This document shows, one piece after another, positions 8,766 to 19,815 of a DNA stretch of 64,000 nt. A model generated the notes under the pieces. It was not told the DNA's origin and did no database searches. It saw only the letters and a program-made list of their open reading frames with translations. The DNA is from Citrobacter sp. JGM124 (GTDB taxonomy: Bacteria; Pseudomonadota; Gammaproteobacteria; Enterobacterales; Enterobacteriaceae), in contig NZ_JAERJD010000001.1 in the NCBI RefSeq assembly GCF_018257795.1, forward strand, positions 124,001 through 188,000, in the 5' to 3' direction. Position 1 is the first letter of the stretch. The number at the start of each line of letters is the position of its first letter. The translations under genes were made by a program, and so were the position numbers.

Positions 8766-9773
8766 ATGAGTCTGGATATCAACCAGATAGCCCTGCATCA
8801 ATTGATTAAGCGCGATGAGCAGACACTTGACGTGGTTTTGCGTGATTCGCTGCTGGTCAATAACAGTACCGTTGAAGACATGATGGCAGAATTACACCGT
8901 GTCTACAGCGCAAAAAATAAAGCTTATGGTTTGTTCAGTGAAGAGAGTGAGCTGGCGCAAGCGTTAACCTTGCAACGCCGGGGAGATGAAGATTTTTTGG
9001 CGTTTACGCGTGCGGCAACGGGCCGTTTGCGTGACGAGCTAGCGAAATATCCTTTTGCCGAAGGCGGAATTGTCCTGTTCTGTCACTATCGTTACCTGGC
9101 GGTAGAGTACTTGCTGGTTGCAGTACTGAATAATTTGAGCAGTATGCGAGTCAATGAAGAACTGGACATCAGTGCCACGCATTATCTGGACATTAATCAT
9201 GCAGATATCGTGGCACGTATTGACCTGACGGAATGGGAAACTAACCCGGAGTCGACGCGCTATTTAACGTTCCTGAAAGGGCGGGTAGGGCGTAAAGTCG
9301 CAGATTTCTTTATGGACTTCCTTGGTGCCAGCGAAGGCCTGAATGCCAAAGCTCAAAATAAGGGGCTGCTGCAAGCTGTGGATGATTTTACCCATGAAGC
9401 ACAGTTGGATAAAAATACTCGACAGAATGCTCGTCAGCAGGTGTATGACTACTGTAAAGAGCAGCTTGATGCCGGTGAGGAGATAGAACTGGCTTCTTTG
9501 TCTGAAACGTTACCCTGGGCAGTGGACGATAAAAGTTTCCAGGCATTTACCGCAGAAAAGGGTTATGAGCTGGAAGAGAGTTTTCCTGCGGATCGCAGCA
9601 CGTTACGTCAATTGACGAAATTTGCGGGGAGTGGAGGAGGGCTGACGATTAATTTTGATGCCATGCTAATGGATGAACGCATTTTCTGGGATCCCGTGAC
9701 GGACACCCTGACCATCAAAGGAACTCCCCCTAATTTGCGAGATCAACTTTCACGTCGAGTATCAGGCAAGTAA
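8766..9773 (+). CDS. yejK: Nucleoid-associated protein YejK (NdpA)
   Basis: 335 residues from ATG 8766, exactly the E. coli length. An upstream in-frame ATG at 8739 would add nine residues, but [19 protein letters not shown] is the conserved N-terminus, and GAGGAG lies 6-10 bases before it. NdpA-family proteins bind the nucleoid and have been reported to interact with topoisomerases. Divergent from yejL; the approximately 110-base gap must hold both promoters. Confidence 0.95.
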   Translation: MSLDINQIALHQLIKRDEQTLDVVLRDSLLVNNSTVEDMMAELHRVYSAKNKAYGLFSEESELAQALTLQRRGDEDFLAFTRAATGRLRDELAKYPFAEGGIVLFCHYRYLAVEYLLVAVLNNLSSMRVNEELDISATHYLDINHADIVARIDLTEWETNPESTRYLTFLKGRVGRKVADFFMDFLGASEGLNAKAQNKGLLQAVDDFTHEAQLDKNTRQNARQQVYDYCKEQLDAGEEIELASLSETLPWAVDDKSFQAFTAEKGYELEESFPADRSTLRQLTKFAGSGGGLTINFDAMLMDERIFWDPVTDTLTIKGTPPNLRDQLSRRVSGK

Positions 9774-9955
9774 GTCGCCTGGTTTTGATATCACAGGGCG
9801 GGAGGTTACTTCTGCCTTTTTTATCGCCAGTGTTGTCTGTGACCCGGTAAGGAGTAAGCCATTAACGGGGCGAAAGTACGCACGAGGTAAGGTACCTGAT
9901 CAAGGATGATTCCCCCCGGCTTATCCAGCCGTACTGGGAGGCGAAAGACGGACAT

Positions 9956-10015
9956 AAAAAACGGGCCCGGGGTTCAAGTTTACGCAAAAGCAATAAACAG
10001 GAACTCCCGGGCCCG
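9956..10015 (-). terminator. Long-loop terminator of rplY
   Basis: On the minus strand, the arm complementary to 10001-10015 (GAACTCCCGGGCCCG) pairs with 9962-9975 (CGGGCCCGGGGTTC), 14-15 pairs with one bulge, and is followed directly by UUUUUU (complement of 9956-9961). The loop is about 25 bases. A second hairpin lies between the rplY stop and this one: CCAGCAAATAC 10025-10035 with GTATTCGCTGG 10041-10051. Confidence 0.85.
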
Positions 10016-10069
10016 CTTGACTCACCAGCAAATACTCAGCGTATTCGCTGGTTATCACTCAACGCGAAA

Positions 10070-10354
10070 TTAAGCGCGAACGAAGTCGATATGAGTCAGT
10101 TTTGGCTTGAACGGGTGACGCTGAACAGCCTGAACTTTAACTTTAACTTCTTTACCATCGATAGACAGGGTCAGAACTTCATCGTAGAAACCAGGTTTAG
10201 CTTGTTGGTTCATTACGGAATCGTGATCCAGTTCGATGGAGATTGCAGCTTCTTTTCCGCCATAAACGATAGCAGGAAATTTGTTAGCTACACGCAGGCG
10301 GCGGCTCGCACCCTTGCCCTGCTCTTTACGTACTTCAGCATTGATAGTAAACAT
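10070..10354 (-). CDS. rplY: 50S ribosomal protein bL25
   Basis: 94 residues from the ATG at 10354 ([20 protein letters not shown]); the longer open frame upstream is not part of the protein. E. coli L25 is also 94 residues: the short form that binds 5S rRNA loop E, without the C-terminal CTC domain. [19 protein letters not shown] and HIDFVRA are conserved. Monocistronic with a strong terminator downstream. Confidence 0.97.
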   Translation of the reverse strand: MFTINAEVRKEQGKGASRRLRVANKFPAIVYGGKEAAISIELDHDSVMNQQAKPGFYDEVLTLSIDGKEVKVKVQAVQRHPFKPKLTHIDFVRA

Positions 10355-10480
10355 TGAATGTTTCTCTTTAAATAAGCCTGTTACAGGCGACCCAGCAACA
10401 GGTAAAGTTTTCTGCTTTGCGGATGCAAAAGCGGGCGAGATTATAGCCGTAACTGGCCCATCCAGCAATGAAAACTACGA

Positions 10481-12241
10481 TTAACTTCGTAATTCATTAG
10501 CCCTGCGATAGCGGCCCTGATAATCAAAGACCTTTTCCCGAACATTCCAGAACTGCCCGGATTTTCTGGCTACGACAAAATCCGGGTGTCTGAACAGGGT
10601 TTGTTGCCCCACAATATCTTCGGCGGTTACGTAGTGCAGTGGGATACCCGGAGCACGTAGGTGGGGGCGAATAAATAAGTGTTCAAAGGCCAGACGCTGT
10701 GCTGCTGTTTGTAGACGGAACCGTTCACTGACATCAGCACCTTCTTCATCATAATAGGTTACCCGCAACCAGTCCCCCTTAGCATCTGTGCCTGCCTGCA
10801 ACGTCATGCCACCACAACGCAGTACCAGTGCATCTTTGAGCCTTAACGCGGCTTTCAGCATATCATCGGGGTCCACCAGGATATGGTCGCATTGGTGGCA
10901 ACGACGGGCAGCAATATCATTTTCGGCGTTGCAGTTCGGGCAGTTTTTAAACCGGAAGCGATAGTCACATTGCTCACGCATGCCCTCGTCATCCTCGAAC
11001 CAGCCCTGGCAACGACGGCCGAAATGCTCAATGAGGGTACCGTCGCTCGTGGTTTTTCCCCAAAACAGGTTGGCAAAACCGCAGGCAGGGCAGAACACTT
11101 GCACGGGATGGTTATCGCTTTTCTGTCTGGTACTTCCCACTTCAGGGATAAACAGATCATGAGGATTGCCTGCATAATCAAGGATCAGACAATCTTTTTT
11201 TCCTGGCGCCAGCCGCAGGCCACGCCCGACAATTTGCTGGTACAAACTAACCGATTCAGTGGGCCGGAGAATGGCAATCAGGTCGACATGTGGAGCATCG
11301 AACCCCGTCGTCAGTACTGATACGTTAACTAAATAGCGGTACTCCTGACGTTTAAATTGGGAAATTAATGTATCACGCACAGCACCTGGGGTATCCGCAG
11401 TGATTAACACAGCCTGCTTTTCTGGCAGCAGGGCTGTGACCTCTCGGGCATGCTCCACAGTGGCAGCAAAAATCATCACCCCCTGCCGTGAGGCGGAAAA
11501 TTCGATAATTTGGCTGACAATATGTGGTGTTATTCGTTTTTGCTGCTGTAACTCACGATTCAAGTCTGCTTCGCGGAACAGTCCATTATCCTGGGCCTGT
11601 ATGCGGCTAAAATCGTATTGTACAACAGGCATATCCAAACGTTCGGGGGGGGTAAGGTAGCCATTCTTAATCATGTAGCGTAGCGGCAACTCATAAATAC
11701 AGTCCCGGAAGAGCGCCTGTTCATCACCGCGGACCATGCCATGATAGTGGTATTGATAAATCCATCCCTTGCCAAGCCGATAAGGGGTAGCCGTTAATCC
11801 AAGTAGTCGTAGTTCAGGGTTACTGCGGCGTAAATGAGACAGAATTTGCTGATACTGGCTCTCCTCGCTATCCCCAATGCGATGACACTCATCCACTATT
11901 AATAATGAAAACTTTCCGCTAAAACGCTCCAGATTCCGTGCCACGGATTGCACACTGCCGAAAACCACTTTTCCCCGGGACTCTTTACGATGCAGACCGG
12001 CGGCATAAATATCGGCCTCCAGCCCTAATGCCAAGTACTTTGTGTGATTCTGGGCAACCAGTTCTTTGACATGCGCGAGGACGAGCACCCGCCCTCGTGC
12101 GAGGCGGGCAAGTTCGGCAATCACCAAACTCTTTCCGGCACCGGTGGGTAAAACAATGACCGCTGGTTCAAGGTGTTTGCGAAAATACGTTAAGGTCGCA
12201 TCCACCGCTTCTTTTTGGTAAGGGCGTAAGGTAAAGGACAT
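10481..12241 (-). CDS. radD: DNA repair superfamily 2 helicase-like protein RadD (YejH)
   Basis: 586 residues from the second of two adjacent Met codons (12241), which matches the E. coli length and gives better spacing from the upstream GAG. Motifs: Walker A PTGAGKS near 36, DECH box near 135, SAT-type motif GLTATP, then helicase motif [10 protein letters not shown]. The C-terminal part has a four-cysteine zinc cluster ([25 protein letters not shown]). RadD acts in double-strand-break and post-replication repair with RecA and SSB. Convergent with nothing; located upstream of rplY as in E. coli. Confidence 0.95.
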   Translation of the reverse strand: MSFTLRPYQKEAVDATLTYFRKHLEPAVIVLPTGAGKSLVIAELARLARGRVLVLAHVKELVAQNHTKYLALGLEADIYAAGLHRKESRGKVVFGSVQSVARNLERFSGKFSLLIVDECHRIGDSEESQYQQILSHLRRSNPELRLLGLTATPYRLGKGWIYQYHYHGMVRGDEQALFRDCIYELPLRYMIKNGYLTPPERLDMPVVQYDFSRIQAQDNGLFREADLNRELQQQKRITPHIVSQIIEFSASRQGVMIFAATVEHAREVTALLPEKQAVLITADTPGAVRDTLISQFKRQEYRYLVNVSVLTTGFDAPHVDLIAILRPTESVSLYQQIVGRGLRLAPGKKDCLILDYAGNPHDLFIPEVGSTRQKSDNHPVQVFCPACGFANLFWGKTTSDGTLIEHFGRRCQGWFEDDEGMREQCDYRFRFKNCPNCNAENDIAARRCHQCDHILVDPDDMLKAALRLKDALVLRCGGMTLQAGTDAKGDWLRVTYYDEEGADVSERFRLQTAAQRLAFEHLFIRPHLRAPGIPLHYVTAEDIVGQQTLFRHPDFVVARKSGQFWNVREKVFDYQGRYRRANELRS

Positions 12242-12420
12242 CATGACTCGGGGTTAGCAAACATCTTGCATGATTATGCCATGAATCACGCTTTTATCTT
12301 GAGAGAGTTTTTGATGTCGTTATACTGGCAAGTTCATCACCAGATAAACTCATTTTCACTCGACAGTAGATTTCCTGCTATCGGGTAAAGGGTGCTATTT
12401 TTTAAACAGGCAACAGTTTA

Positions 12421-13122
12421 ATGCGACTTGATAAATTTATTTCTCAGCAGCTTGGTATCAGCCGGGCTATCTCTGGCCGCGAAATTCGTGCTAACCGTGT
12501 GACAATAGATGATGAGGTAGTCCGTGATGCCTCTTTTAAATTGCATCCTGACCACCAGGTAGCTTTTGATGGTAATCCGTTGGTTCAGCAACATGGCCCG
12601 CGCTATTTCATGCTGAATAAACCCCAGGGGTATGTGTGTTCGACTGAAGACCCCGATCACCCCACGGTACTCTACTTTCTCGACGAACCTTCAGCACATA
12701 AATTGCATGCTGCCGGGCGGCTGGATATTGATACGACCGGGCTGGTGCTGATGACCGATGACGGTCAATGGTCGCACCGTATAACCTCTCCACGCCATCA
12801 TTGTGAAAAAACTTATTATGTCACTTTAGAAGCGCCCGTTACAGATGACACCGGGGCGCAGTTTGCCGCAGGTATTCAGTTACATAGTGAGAAGGATCTC
12901 ACCAAGCCGGCGAAGCTTGAAGTGGTGACGCCAACAGAGGTGCGCTTAACTATCAGTGAAGGGCGTTATCATCAGGTTAAACGTATGTTCGCGGCAGTGG
13001 GGAATCGTGTCATCGAGCTACACCGGGAGCGTATTGGGGATATTATTCTCGACCCAGAATTGGGAGAGGGCGAATACCGTCAGTTGACCGAGCAAGAAAT
13101 TGCCAGTGTTGGTGCACCGTAA
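12421..13122 (+). CDS. rsuA: 16S rRNA pseudouridine(516) synthase
   Basis: 233 residues (E. coli 231). An N-terminal S4 RNA-binding domain ([23 protein letters not shown] begins it) is followed by the RsuA/RluB catalytic domain with motif [14 protein letters not shown], whose Asp near 102 is the catalytic residue, and motif [15 protein letters not shown]. It modifies U516 of 16S rRNA on the assembling 30S subunit. Divergent from radD, and 16 bases before bcr. Confidence 0.96.
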   Translation: MRLDKFISQQLGISRAISGREIRANRVTIDDEVVRDASFKLHPDHQVAFDGNPLVQQHGPRYFMLNKPQGYVCSTEDPDHPTVLYFLDEPSAHKLHAAGRLDIDTTGLVLMTDDGQWSHRITSPRHHCEKTYYVTLEAPVTDDTGAQFAAGIQLHSEKDLTKPAKLEVVTPTEVRLTISEGRYHQVKRMFAAVGNRVIELHRERIGDIILDPELGEGEYRQLTEQEIASVGAP

Positions 13123-13138
13123 TATTTTGGAGTTACTC

Positions 13139-14335
13139 TTGAGCCGCAAACAAAACTCTTCTGTAGGGATTGTCATTATTCTCGGCATGCTGGCTATGCT
13201 GATGCCACTCTCTATTGATATGTATCTGCCAGCATTGCCAATGATAGCAAAGCAGTTTGATGTTTCAGCGGGCAGTGTCCAGATGACATTGAGCACCTAC
13301 ATTTTAGGATTCGCTATAGGCCAGCTATTTTATGGCCCAATGGCTGACAGTCTGGGACGTAAGCCCGTAGTGCTGGGCGGAACCCTGGTTTTTGCTCTGG
13401 CGGCTATGGCCTGTGCCCTGGCTCAGAGTATCGATCAGCTGATTGCCTTACGATTTTTGCATGGCCTGGCTGCAGCAGCATCCAGTGTGGTGATCAACGC
13501 TCTGATGCGTGATATTTACCCGAAAGAAGAGTTTTCACGCATGATGTCATTTGTCATGCTGGTCACCACTATTGCTCCGCTGGTTGCCCCCATTATCGGT
13601 GGGTTTGTCATGGTATGGTTTAACTGGCACTCTATTTTTTGGATTCTGGCAGCGGCGGCGTTGTTGGCCTCGGGAATGATTTTCTTCTTCATTCATGAAA
13701 CTCTGTCACCAGAACATCGTCAGCCATTCCGTTTACGGACAACACTGGGCAACTTTGCTACCTTATTTCGCCATAAACGCGTTTTGAGCTATATGCTGGC
13801 CAGTGGTTTCAGTTTTGCGGGCATGTTTTCATTCTTGAGTGCTGGCCCCTTTGTTTATATCGAACTGAATCACATTCCTCCCCAGGATTTTGGTTATTAC
13901 TTTGCACTGAATATTGTCTTTATATTCATAATGACGATGATCAACAGTCGGTTTGTTCGCCGTTTTGGGGCAATTAATATGTTCCGGCTGGGTCTCTATA
14001 TTCAGTTTGTTATGGCCATATGGTTATTGGTGAGCTACCAGTTTAATTTTGGATTCTGGGCTTTAGTTCTTGGAATAGCCCTGTTTGTTGGCTGCGTCTC
14101 GATGATCTCCTCCAATGCGATGGCGGTTATTCTTGATGAGTTTCCACATATTGCCGGCACGGCTTCATCCCTTGCGGGGACCTTCCGTTTTGGTATAGGC
14201 GCCTTAACCGGGGCGATATTAGCGATTGCCAGTTTTAACACAGCATGGCCCATGATTGGTGCTATTGCATTGTGTTCAACCTGTTCATTACTGTTTTATC
14301 GTTATGCGCGCATGAAGTCACCCCAACCACATTAA
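13139..14335 (+). CDS. bcr: Bcr/CflA family multidrug exporter
   Basis: 398 residues, MFS drug:H+ antiporter with about 12 membrane segments; E. coli Bcr confers bicyclomycin and sulfonamide resistance and exports dipeptides. The start is taken as TTG 13139: TTTTGGAG lies 7 bases upstream, and [20 protein letters not shown] aligns with the E. coli N-terminus. An ATG at 13100 sits inside rsuA without a ribosome site. Motif A is [11 protein letters not shown] (loop 2-3). Family signatures [13 protein letters not shown] and [20 protein letters not shown] are present. Cotranscription with rsuA is likely. Confidence 0.94.
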   Translation: MSRKQNSSVGIVIILGMLAMLMPLSIDMYLPALPMIAKQFDVSAGSVQMTLSTYILGFAIGQLFYGPMADSLGRKPVVLGGTLVFALAAMACALAQSIDQLIALRFLHGLAAAASSVVINALMRDIYPKEEFSRMMSFVMLVTTIAPLVAPIIGGFVMVWFNWHSIFWILAAAALLASGMIFFFIHETLSPEHRQPFRLRTTLGNFATLFRHKRVLSYMLASGFSFAGMFSFLSAGPFVYIELNHIPPQDFGYYFALNIVFIFIMTMINSRFVRRFGAINMFRLGLYIQFVMAIWLLVSYQFNFGFWALVLGIALFVGCVSMISSNAMAVILDEFPHIAGTASSLAGTFRFGIGALTGAILAIASFNTAWPMIGAIALCSTCSLLFYRYARMKSPQPH

Positions 14336-14386
14336 GCCAATAGTCACCTCTTTCAGTGGGATAGGGAGCGATCATTTCGCTGTCAT

Positions 14387-14418
14387 CCCGTCAGGTGATC
14401 AATCGGTCACCTGACGGG
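14387..14418 (+). terminator. Long hairpin after bcr
   Basis: Perfect 12-base stem CCCGTCAGGTGA (14387-14398) and TCACCTGACGGG (14407-14418), eight-base loop, about 50 bases after bcr. No U run follows; more a transcript-end protector than a strong terminator. Confidence 0.5.
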
Positions 14419-14607
14419 TGAACAGGCTTATGCCTTAGCGTGCATATAATAAAAAGTGCGCACTAAAACACAAAAATGAATTAATCACTTTGAATTGTTT
14501 TAAAAAATATTGACGGTTTTTTTGCTAACAGAGCCCCAATTTGGCAACATTGTGTTAACCTGTATGTAAACTACTGGTGAGATGTGTTGATTAGGTCGTA
14601 CAGGGAA

Positions 14608-14958
14608 ATGAGCTTAAATATTTTACAATTGTCTATTGTTCATCGTTTGCCACAGAGCTACCGCTGGTGCACCGGGTTTACCGGTTCCCGGGTCGAGCCT
14701 GTTACGCAAAATGACAGTAGCCACGAAACACGTCTGATTGGGCTTAAATTACTGGGGCACAATGGCGAAACTGTACTTCCTATTATGGATAAACTTAGCC
14801 AGGCGCTCAGTGATATAGACGTCGCCAGTACCGTCGTTGAATGCGAAGGTGAACTTTGCTTGTTTGTCAGTCAGTATGATGAGCCAGCAGCAACCTGCCG
14901 TCTTAAAAATTGTGGCGTCGCCATTGCGGAGTCAGTCGGACGTCCCCCCCTCTTTTAA
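14608..14958 (+). CDS. yejG: Conserved small protein YejG
   Basis: 116 residues from ATG 14608 (GGGA 4 bases upstream); a GTG frame start at 14584 is not conserved. [15 protein letters not shown] at the start and [12 protein letters not shown] near the end match E. coli YejG (114 residues). It is soluble and of unknown biochemical role; I recall reports linking YejG to aminoglycoside sensitivity, which I cannot verify here. In E. coli it sits between bcr and the yejABEF operon; here yejABEF is absent. Confidence 0.93.
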   Translation: MSLNILQLSIVHRLPQSYRWCTGFTGSRVEPVTQNDSSHETRLIGLKLLGHNGETVLPIMDKLSQALSDIDVASTVVECEGELCLFVSQYDEPAATCRLKNCGVAIAESVGRPPLF

Positions 14959-15105
14959 ATTCAGAACAAGGTCGTGTTCTGAATTCACGCTGTTCAGCCA
15001 TATCCACCAGAAAGCTGTTCTCTTATTTAACCACCAGTCTCTTCAGCACGGCGCCCGAGATACGGCGAAAGATATCACCGTTATCCCTGGTTACTTGTCA
15101 GCTAA

Positions 15106-16692
15106 TCATGACGGATGGATAATCTCGTCATAGTTGCGCGGTGATAAATACCATTCGACGAATGCCTCACTGGGTAGTGGGGGGGCGAAATAATAGCCCT
15201 GGAGGTAATTTACTCCATGGTTAATTAGCCAGTTAGCCTGCTCTGGTGTTTCCACGCCTTCAGCAACCGTTTCGAGATTAAGGCGGCGAGCAAGTGCCAG
15301 TATTGTATCCAGCACGGGGGTAGTGGTGGTATTAACGCCGATAGAATTAATAAACCCTTTGTCTATCTTCAAAAAATCCAGGTTAAAACGTTCCAGATAA
15401 ATCAGGGCGCTATTACCGGTGCCAAAATCATCAACAGCAATATCAAATCCTTGATCATGGAGCCAGGCAAAAATTTCTGTGGCCTCAGCCTCTTTAAGCA
15501 TTCCCCGTTCTGTGATTTCAAAAACTACGTGAAAATGATCCTGGGGTAAAGCGGCCACCAGTGCCTGTATATCATTCTTGAATGCTGGAGAATAAAGATG
15601 GCTTGGTGACAAATTAAACGCCAGCTTGGAGCCTGCTGGTAACACTTTTTGCAATAAAACGGCATCCTGTGCGACGAGTTTGAAGAGATGCTGCGTGAGT
15701 GGAATAATAATATGCTGTGTTTCTGCAACATTGATAAAAATATCAGGGGGAATGAGTCCCGCGGACGGGTGCCGCCAGCGCATAAGGATTTCAACACCCC
15801 TGACCTCCAGTCCAGGTATTGCCATGACGGGTTGGTAAGCCAAAAAAAACTGATCGAGTTTAATGCCAGTTAAGACTTCGTGTTCGGGCCGCCGGTGCAC
15901 GGTCAGAATGTATGCCCCCAGTGAACCGACCAATAGCCCAAAAATAAGGCTGGAAAGAACTGACAGTTGAATGTCTTCAGCCCGCCATGGGGAGCCGAAA
16001 AGATACAGTTTTATGGGATAGCCCTGAATTTGGGTTATCCGGGTTGGATTAGTGGAGAGTTTGTCAGTGCCCACCACCTGTTCATTATTTGAAGTCAGTG
16101 CGTTGTCACCGACAACTAAAGCGATAGATGTAATATTTCTTTGTTGCGCGCTAAACAACAGGTAGGGTTTCAAATTAATACTTATCGCAGCAAAAATACC
16201 ATTATCCATAGTGCCTGGAGAACGAAACCAGGCGGCAATCATGGGGTGATTTTGTATTCTGGGGGTGCTGGACGTGATCTCCAGATCAACATTTTTATGG
16301 GCGTCAAGGCTGGGGGCTATCTCTTTTAATGGCATGGACATTTCGCCAGTAGCGGAGGAGCAAAAAGCGATACCGTCGCGCACAAGCACAAAGGTACGTA
16401 CATTCAGATTGAACGCCGCACGGGACGTTAATTCTCGACTGCTACTGGTACAATTGGCAGCAAGCAATGGCTGCATATCTTTGGCGGTAGCCTGAAGCTG
16501 GCTAAACAGTGTGGTCAGATAACTCCCCATATCCTGACTAATATCGGTATAGCTCGCATCACGTTTTTTATACTGTATGAAACTAAAAATACTACCGAAG
16601 AGAATCGCAGCGACGAGTCCGATAACGAAACCAGTACTGATGATTTGCTTTTTTGATAAATAATTGTCAGAAAAAATTTTTTTATAAAGCAT
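15106..16692 (-). CDS. pdeN: CSS-motif cyclic-di-GMP phosphodiesterase (PdeN/Rtn type)
   Basis: 528 residues. N-terminal membrane segment (about 18-40), a periplasmic CSS-motif sensor domain (CSS at CSSATGEM), a second membrane segment near 245-265, then a cytosolic EAL domain from about 275. The EAL-box position reads E-I-L (GVEILMRWRHP), the usual relaxed form in this group. NLSPSHL, DDFGTGNS and LKIDKGFI supply metal- and substrate-binding residues, so activity is plausible. Such proteins hydrolyse c-di-GMP, with the periplasmic disulfide state controlling stability. Lies beside mepS as rtn does in E. coli. Confidence 0.9.
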   Translation of the reverse strand: MLYKKIFSDNYLSKKQIISTGFVIGLVAAILFGSIFSFIQYKKRDASYTDISQDMGSYLTTLFSQLQATAKDMQPLLAANCTSSSRELTSRAAFNLNVRTFVLVRDGIAFCSSATGEMSMPLKEIAPSLDAHKNVDLEITSSTPRIQNHPMIAAWFRSPGTMDNGIFAAISINLKPYLLFSAQQRNITSIALVVGDNALTSNNEQVVGTDKLSTNPTRITQIQGYPIKLYLFGSPWRAEDIQLSVLSSLIFGLLVGSLGAYILTVHRRPEHEVLTGIKLDQFFLAYQPVMAIPGLEVRGVEILMRWRHPSAGLIPPDIFINVAETQHIIIPLTQHLFKLVAQDAVLLQKVLPAGSKLAFNLSPSHLYSPAFKNDIQALVAALPQDHFHVVFEITERGMLKEAEATEIFAWLHDQGFDIAVDDFGTGNSALIYLERFNLDFLKIDKGFINSIGVNTTTTPVLDTILALARRLNLETVAEGVETPEQANWLINHGVNYLQGYYFAPPLPSEAFVEWYLSPRNYDEIIHPS

Positions 16693-16840
16693 GAGGGCAT
16701 CAATCCTACAACTGCAAACACGTCATCCGTTGACATTAGACTCTGACTATAACGTATAAACTCAGAGTTGTTTAATTCAGTACTGCTTAAAACGATAAAG
16801 GGTTAATACACCGAGTGTGGTGGGGTCAATTAACAGATAT

Positions 16841-16869
16841 AAAAAAACGCTGCATTGCAGCGTTTTTTT
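16841..16869. terminator. Bidirectional terminator between mepS and pdeN
   Basis: CGCTGCA (16848-16854) pairs with TGCAGCG (16856-16862), with the hairpin closing as CGCTG-CATTG-CAGCG. It is flanked by seven A on one side and seven T on the other, so it works on both strands. It ends mepS, which is read on the minus strand. Confidence 0.88.
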
Positions 16870-16931
16870 AAATAATCCGTTGCTCTATTCATGACGAAGG
16901 GAGAAATCATCAATAAAGCTGTTGACCATCA

Positions 16932-17501
16932 TCAACTGCTGCTAAGAACTCGCCGAGCTTCGTTGTAACGTTTATTCCAGTACGGTTCATCCATACTTGA
17001 AATCATGACACCATTACTGGTCGAGGCATGAACAAATTGGTTATTCCCAATATAAATACCCACATGACGCCCAGTTGAACCTGCACGGAACAGCACTAAA
17101 TCACCCATTGCTAATTTATTGCGTGATATAGACTTCCCACTTTCTTGTTGCTCGGAAGTTGAGCGTGGCAACGTTAGCCCAAACTGTTCCTGAAAAGTAC
17201 GCTGCACAAAGGCGGAGCAGTCAATGCCATTACGGCTACTGCCACCAAGACGGTAACGCACGCCTTTCCAGCTAGCATATTGGTCCATAAGACGTGATTT
17301 TACGTCAATATTACGAACCATCTCTTCAAATTCATCCTGAGAAGCTTGCAGTAAAAAACTGTTCTGACCGTCTACTGCATGCATCTCAGAATGCATATTA
17401 TTCGCTGTGTTTGTTGTACTGCATGCGGAGAGTAACGCTGCTACCGCGACTGCGGGAATTGCCCGCAGGATATATCTCAAAATCGGCTGAGATTTGACCA
17501 T
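16932..17501 (-). CDS. mepS: Murein DD-endopeptidase MepS (Spr), NlpC/P60 lipoprotein
   Basis: 189 residues (E. coli 188). The lipobox LLSAC puts the lipidated Cys at 27. The NlpC/P60 domain starts near 75 with catalytic Cys95 (GIDCSAF) and the two His of GRHVGIY and FVHAST. It cleaves D-Ala-mDAP cross-links to allow cell-wall growth; in E. coli its level is controlled by NlpI-Prc proteolysis. The outer-membrane anchor is expected (Ser at +2). Stands alone with its own terminator. Confidence 0.96.
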   Translation of the reverse strand: MVKSQPILRYILRAIPAVAVAALLSACSTTNTANNMHSEMHAVDGQNSFLLQASQDEFEEMVRNIDVKSRLMDQYASWKGVRYRLGGSSRNGIDCSAFVQRTFQEQFGLTLPRSTSEQQESGKSISRNKLAMGDLVLFRAGSTGRHVGIYIGNNQFVHASTSNGVMISSMDEPYWNKRYNEARRVLSSS

Positions 17502-17905
17502 GTTATGTGTTTTCCCTTGCTGTCCTTAACGACAAATTCGTTATTAAAATGATAACGCAACGAGATGAACTACCTGAGCCAGGGAGCCAGGTACCTTCTT
17601 GAAAAAGAGAGGGACGCAGATTCTTTTTTACAGCCACAGATAATTACAACTCGTAATTTTAAGCTTTTTTGAGATTACCTCATTGATGGCGGTGATGCGA
17701 GGTTTTTATGCCAGATTGCGTAACAAAGTTTGACTATACTCAAGAAAAGTATAAGTGGGGTGGCTGTGGCTACTCACAGGCTATTTTTATTTATTTGAAT
17801 CTTGATTTATACGCATATAAAAACGTCAGAAAGGATGTGAAGTGCTTTGACACGGTGAGGTAAATAATCAAAACCTCCACATACTCTTTGCATGGTGCTC
17901 ATAGG
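17502..17905. other. Intergenic region between yeiR and mepS
   Basis: 404 bases without a supported gene; both neighbours are read on the minus strand. The right-hand part is the yeiR 3' side and the left-hand part must hold the mepS promoter and leader. No clear terminator or operator seen. Confidence 0.4.
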
Positions 17906-18883
17906 TCAGGCTGAACGCAACTTCAGTAATGCTGATTGCAGGGCATTCCAGTCAGTGAGTTCATCATGAATCAGCTCTATGCGGCTATCAGGCGGTGGTG
18001 TCTGTAGTGTTTCAATATGGAAGTCATTGCCCTGACGATTGATACGCACCAAGCCTTCACTGATACGTAGCACACCTTTTACCCGGCTTACTGGCGCCAG
18101 TCTTGCAAACTCCAGTAAGCCGATAGTGTCAAATTCGGTTTGATCATCAAAAATCCAGCCACAGGAAAAATGCCCCTGGCCACTGTTGATACTGCGGCGC
18201 CAGCGTTGGTGTTGCGGGAGGCTGAGTGCGGCAAGCACTTGTCTGGCTGCCATAGTGTGCGTGTGTTCATGACTTGATGGTAATGTGCGCTGATTCAGAC
18301 GCGGTTCATCCAGCAATGCACAATCTATGATACCGCGTTCGGTATGAACAACCGGGCGTGTATCTTTTTCATTTTTTTGCCAGTCACGGAGCGCTTCAAG
18401 ACTCACCGCATCAGCATTATCCTGCTTATTGGCAATAATAATGTCTGCTGCAGCCAGTTGATCACGGAAGTTTTGGTTAGTGAATACCTTCGGTGTCAAT
18501 AACTGACGTGGATCCAGTAAGCAGAGGGTGGCCCTTAAATCAATCCAGGGCTGATAGACCTCCGCTGTTAATAAGTCGAGGATCTGTTTTGGATGGCCTA
18601 ATCCAGTCGGTTCAATAAGTAAACGGTCAGGTTTACCCTTGCGCAGTAAGGTATTCAGGCCCATTTGCATGGGCAGACCATTAACACAACACATACAACC
18701 GCCGGGGATCTCTTTGAGCAACGCGCCGCTTTCGGCCAGTAAAGCACCATCAATACCGACTTCACCAAATTCATTGACCAGTACCGCCCACGTCTCATCC
18801 GGGGGCTTATTCGCCAGTAGATGAAGAATGGTGGTCGTTTTTCCGCTTCCAAGGAAGCCTGTAATTAAGTTGGTTTTTGTCAC
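17906..18883 (-). CDS. yeiR: COG0523-family zinc-binding GTPase YeiR
   Basis: 325 residues from a GTG at 18883, with GGAG 9 bases upstream; this start gives VTKTNLITGFLGSGKTTTIL, matching E. coli YeiR. Longer frames upstream are not conserved. G1 loop GFLGSGKT; metal motif GGCMCCVNG near 60 (CxCC); G4 is NKQD. An acidic/His patch (EHTHTM) near 220 is also usual. COG0523 G3E GTPases are metallochaperones; YeiR binds Zn and is tied to growth under zinc limitation or EDTA. Other GTPases of the class serve Co or nitrile hydratase, but the gene neighbourhood supports YeiR. Confidence 0.93.
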   Translation of the reverse strand: MTKTNLITGFLGSGKTTTILHLLANKPPDETWAVLVNEFGEVGIDGALLAESGALLKEIPGGCMCCVNGLPMQMGLNTLLRKGKPDRLLIEPTGLGHPKQILDLLTAEVYQPWIDLRATLCLLDPRQLLTPKVFTNQNFRDQLAAADIIIANKQDNADAVSLEALRDWQKNEKDTRPVVHTERGIIDCALLDEPRLNQRTLPSSHEHTHTMAARQVLAALSLPQHQRWRRSINSGQGHFSCGWIFDDQTEFDTIGLLEFARLAPVSRVKGVLRISEGLVRINRQGNDFHIETLQTPPPDSRIELIHDELTDWNALQSALLKLRSA

Positions 18884-19066
18884 AGAAACTCCAAATGATC
18901 CAAATGTCAGCAGATGACGGCAAGGCTTTCTCGTGAAGAAGACCCCATTGTGAACAGCTGTGAGATAAATGAGAAGAGGCACAAACGGGAGGGCAATATT
19001 TAAACAACACCAGAAAGTGGTTACCCGCTAAAGTGATGCTGGCAGGTAACACTTCTATTGGGGAAA

Positions 19067-19639
19067 TTAGTCTACTCGGCCCATTGAGCGTTTTTCTGCA
19101 ATATGCACACGAATACGCTCACCGCTTACCATATATTCCGGAACCTGAATAACTAAGCCCGTAGACAGGGTAGCAGGTTTAGTACGAGAACTGGCTGAGG
19201 CACCTTTTATACCAGGGGCAGTTTCAACGATTTCCAGATCAACCGTTTGTGGCAGTTCCAGGGCGAGTAACTGCCCATCCCAGGTCAGTACCTGCATATC
19301 GGGCATGCCACCTTCTGGAATAAACTGCAGTTCATCTTCAATTTGATCTTTATTGAAAATATACGGGGTGTAGTCTTCTTTATCCATAAAGACGTATTCG
19401 TTGCCATCAATATAGGAGAAGTCAACGAAACGGCGTGTCAGCGTTACGGTATCAACAATATCATCCCCTTTGAAACGTTCTTCAACCTTCTGCCCATTAC
19501 GGACATCAGAAAAACGCATTTTATACAAAGTTGCTGCACCACGTGCACTCGGAGCCTGAATATCAATATCTTTAACTAATAGTAACTTACCATTGTAATT
19601 CAGTACCATGCCGCGTTTGATTTCGTTCGCTCTGGCCAT
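19067..19639 (-). CDS. efpL: Elongation factor P-like protein EfpL (YeiP)
   Basis: 190 residues, three beta-barrel domains of the EF-P fold. The loop that carries the modified Lys in EF-P reads PSARGAAT here, with an Arg at the tip, which marks the EfpL paralogue and needs no EpmA modification. It relieves ribosome stalling at proline-rich and some other motifs. Ends in the conserved GRVD. Near-identical to E. coli YeiP along its length. Confidence 0.95.
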   Translation of the reverse strand: MARANEIKRGMVLNYNGKLLLVKDIDIQAPSARGAATLYKMRFSDVRNGQKVEERFKGDDIVDTVTLTRRFVDFSYIDGNEYVFMDKEDYTPYIFNKDQIEDELQFIPEGGMPDMQVLTWDGQLLALELPQTVDLEIVETAPGIKGASASSRTKPATLSTGLVIQVPEYMVSGERIRVHIAEKRSMGRVD

Positions 19640-19815
19640 CGATGTTTCCTGTCAAAAAAAGGGGGGACAAAAATATTGCGTAAAATTACCCGTGTGGCGC
19701 GATTCAGGCAAGCGGATTTCGTCAGTGGGGGGGAATAAAGCGCAAAAGGGAATATCTTTATCACCAGCGGGTTGTTAGAGTGTCGCGTTTATTTCTCACT
19801 GTAGGGGACTTGCAG

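Noticed and set aside
10883..11320. 145-codon ORF on the plus strand inside radD
   Set aside because: Shadow of a well-conserved gene on the other strand; no ribosome site or domain.
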